NCBI RefSeq assembly: GCF_937888285.1
Contig: NZ_CALART010000077.1
Span: forward strand, 1-64,000
Source of the DNA: an uncultured Aquimonas sp.
GTDB taxonomy: Bacteria; Pseudomonadota; Gammaproteobacteria; Xanthomonadales; Xanthomonadaceae
Reading direction: 5' to 3'
DNA: 64,000 nt
The position numbers and the translations under genes were made by a program. Shown here piece by piece: positions 62,969 through 64,000 of this stretch. Under the pieces are notes generated by a model that made no database searches, had not been told where the DNA came from, and saw only the letters and a program-made list of their open reading frames with translations. The stretch's first letter is position 1, and every line of letters starts with the position of its first letter.

Positions 62969-63643
62969 CTACTCGCCCCACAGCGCCTTCAGCCGCGCAT
63001 CGCGCCCGCAGCGGCTGCGGTAGTAGCTGTAGCGGATCGGATTCTTCAGATAGTAGTCCTGGTGGTAGTCCTCGGCCGGCCAGAAGCGCGCGGCCGGCAG
63101 CACCTCGGTGGCGACCTCGCGGCCGAAGCGCTTGGTCAGCTCGGCGCGGCTGGCCTCGGCCAGCGCGCGCTGGTCGTCGTCGAGCGCGAAGATGGCGCTG
63201 CGGTACTGCGGGCCGGCGTCGCAGAACTGCCGATTCACCGCCAGCGGGTCGACGTTGCGCCAGTAGGTGTTGAGCAATTGCGCGTAGCTCACCTTGGCAG
63301 GGTCGTAGCGCACCTCCACCACTTCGATATGACCGGTGCCGCCCGCGGACACCTGCTCGTAGCTCGGGTTCTCGAGAGTCCCGCCGGCATAACCGGAGGT
63401 CGTCGACAGCACGCCCTCCATCTGGTCGAAGGGCTTCTCCATGCACCAGAAGCAGCCACCGGCAAAGACCGCCACGCCGACGCTGGCGCCCTCCGGTACC
63501 GGGGGCGGCGTGTGGCTCTGCTCGCTGATCTGCACGTCGACCACGTCGGAGGCCAGCAGCGAACCGATCAGTCCGAGCTTGAGCAGGATCGCCAGCCACG
63601 GCGCCCAGTGGATGGCGGAGAAACGCGGCTCGCGGCGGCTCAC
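62969..63643 (-). CDS. msrA: Peptide methionine sulfoxide reductase A, membrane-anchored
   Basis: This 224-residue enzyme reduces the S-sulfoxide of methionine residues. An N-terminal hydrophobic helix (about 11-31) precedes the MsrA domain with the catalytic Cys in GGCFWCMEKPF (about residue 63). It also carries GYAGG, HIEVVEV and the C-terminal YYLKNP region. The helix suggests an envelope location, unlike cytosolic E. coli MsrA. It overlaps msrB by four bases. Confidence 0.93.
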   Translation of the reverse strand: MSRREPRFSAIHWAPWLAILLKLGLIGSLLASDVVDVQISEQSHTPPPVPEGASVGVAVFAGGCFWCMEKPFDQMEGVLSTTSGYAGGTLENPSYEQVSAGGTGHIEVVEVRYDPAKVSYAQLLNTYWRNVDPLAVNRQFCDAGPQYRSAIFALDDDQRALAEASRAELTKRFGREVATEVLPAARFWPAEDYHQDYYLKNPIRYSYYRSRCGRDARLKALWGE

Positions 63644-64000
63644 GTGCGCAGCTCCGGCAGCGGCTCACCCTGCGGCACGAAGCGCAGGGCCAGGCCGTTG
63701 TTGCACCAGCGCTGGCCGGTGGGCTCGGGGCCATCATCGAAGACATGGCCCTGGTGCCCGCCGCAACGAATGCAGTGGTACTCGGTGCGCGGGTAGATCA
63801 GCTTCCAGTCGCGCTTGGTGCCCATCACCCCCGGCAGGTGGGTGAAAAAGCTCGGCCACCCGGTTCCACTTTCGTACTTGTGCGCGGCATCGAACAGCGG
63901 CAGGAAGCAGGCCGCGCAGCAGTAGGTACCGGGGCGATGCTCATTGTTCAGCGGCGAGCTGCCGGCGCGCTCGGTGGCCTCCTCGAACAGCACCGAATAC
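63640..64000 (-). CDS. msrB: Peptide methionine sulfoxide reductase B (partial at the window edge)
   Basis: At least 120 residues of the R-sulfoxide reductase are present. The zinc-binding CxxC pairs (CAAC and CIRC), SGTGWPSF and the catalytic-type Cys in QRWCNNGLAL are visible. Reading continues in frame (Y-S before V-L-F-E-E-A) to the last base, and homologues have about 15-20 more N-terminal residues. The true start therefore lies beyond the window, and the GTG at 63993 is not the start. Confidence 0.92.
   Translation of the reverse strand, partial: YSVLFEEATERAGSSPLNNEHRPGTYCCAACFLPLFDAAHKYESGTGWPSFFTHLPGVMGTKRDWKLIYPRTEYHCIRCGGHQGHVFDDGPEPTGQRWCNNGLALRFVPQGEPLPELRT

Overview
This is a 64 kb stretch of a high-GC gammaproteobacterial chromosome. 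The mix of housekeeping genes, the many intergenic repeats (GGGATTC heptamers, GTAGGAGCG and GGTGGGCC palindromes) and the ligase-associated exonuclease/ligase/Lhr/PdeM set suggest a member of the Lysobacterales (Xanthomonadales). That placement is inference; no rRNA or tRNA gene lies in the window. Most of the DNA is ordinary, densely packed chromosome. No prophage, integron, CRISPR array or insertion sequence was found.

Layout, left to right. 0.1-12.3 kb (minus): Mrp/ApbC Fe-S carrier, a large periplasmic-sensor diguanylate cyclase, and an RND efflux operon (lipoprotein adaptor plus two different RND permeases) behind a strong palindromic operator. 12.5-14.3 kb (plus): two small cytochromes c and a thioredoxin-TPR chaperone. 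14.5-25.5 kb (minus): zipA, comEC, lolD, lolC/E, ygfX, sdhE, a MAPEG protein, then sdhB-sdhA-sdhD-sdhC and an SDHAF4-type assembly factor. Divergent ygfZ and a PhnD-like binding protein follow. 27.9-33.3 kb (minus): cbpA, hsp20, folA, thyA, lgt, rlmI, dgkA. 33.4-35.2 kb (plus): a YebE-like protein and a GYF_2-AIM24 fusion. 35.3-45.5 kb: asparaginase-like Ntn hydrolase, OmpA, fadH, a SleB-type hydrolase, prpE, mdh, a membrane glutaredoxin, a class I aminotransferase. 45.8 kb: valS. 48.7-53 kb (minus): a second diguanylate cyclase, a methyltransferase and a large unrecognised membrane protein. 53.2-59.9 kb (plus): the four-gene DNA-repair cluster (MBL exonuclease, ATP-dependent ligase, Lhr-type helicase, PdeM). 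60.3-64 kb (minus): GDYXXLXY/DUF4401/DUF2157 membrane genes, then msrA and a partial msrB.

Functional links: succinate dehydrogenase is encoded with two maturation factors (SdhE for flavinylation, SDHAF4-like) around its operon, and with mdh elsewhere in the window forms a TCA-cycle theme. thyA and folA are translationally coupled. msrA and msrB are coupled. The repair cluster is coupled by one- to eleven-base overlaps.

The most unusual signal is repeat invasion. Several families of short palindromic or heptameric repeats sit between genes, and two have entered coding sequences in frame: one palindrome is inside valS, and a roughly 0.5 kb repeat-bearing segment is inside the DNA ligase between its adenylation motifs IIIa and IV. 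A 24-unit, 7-bp minisatellite lies directly upstream of the MAPEG gene. A six-G tract sits exactly where one extra base would join a strong ribosome binding site to the PhnD-like signal peptide.
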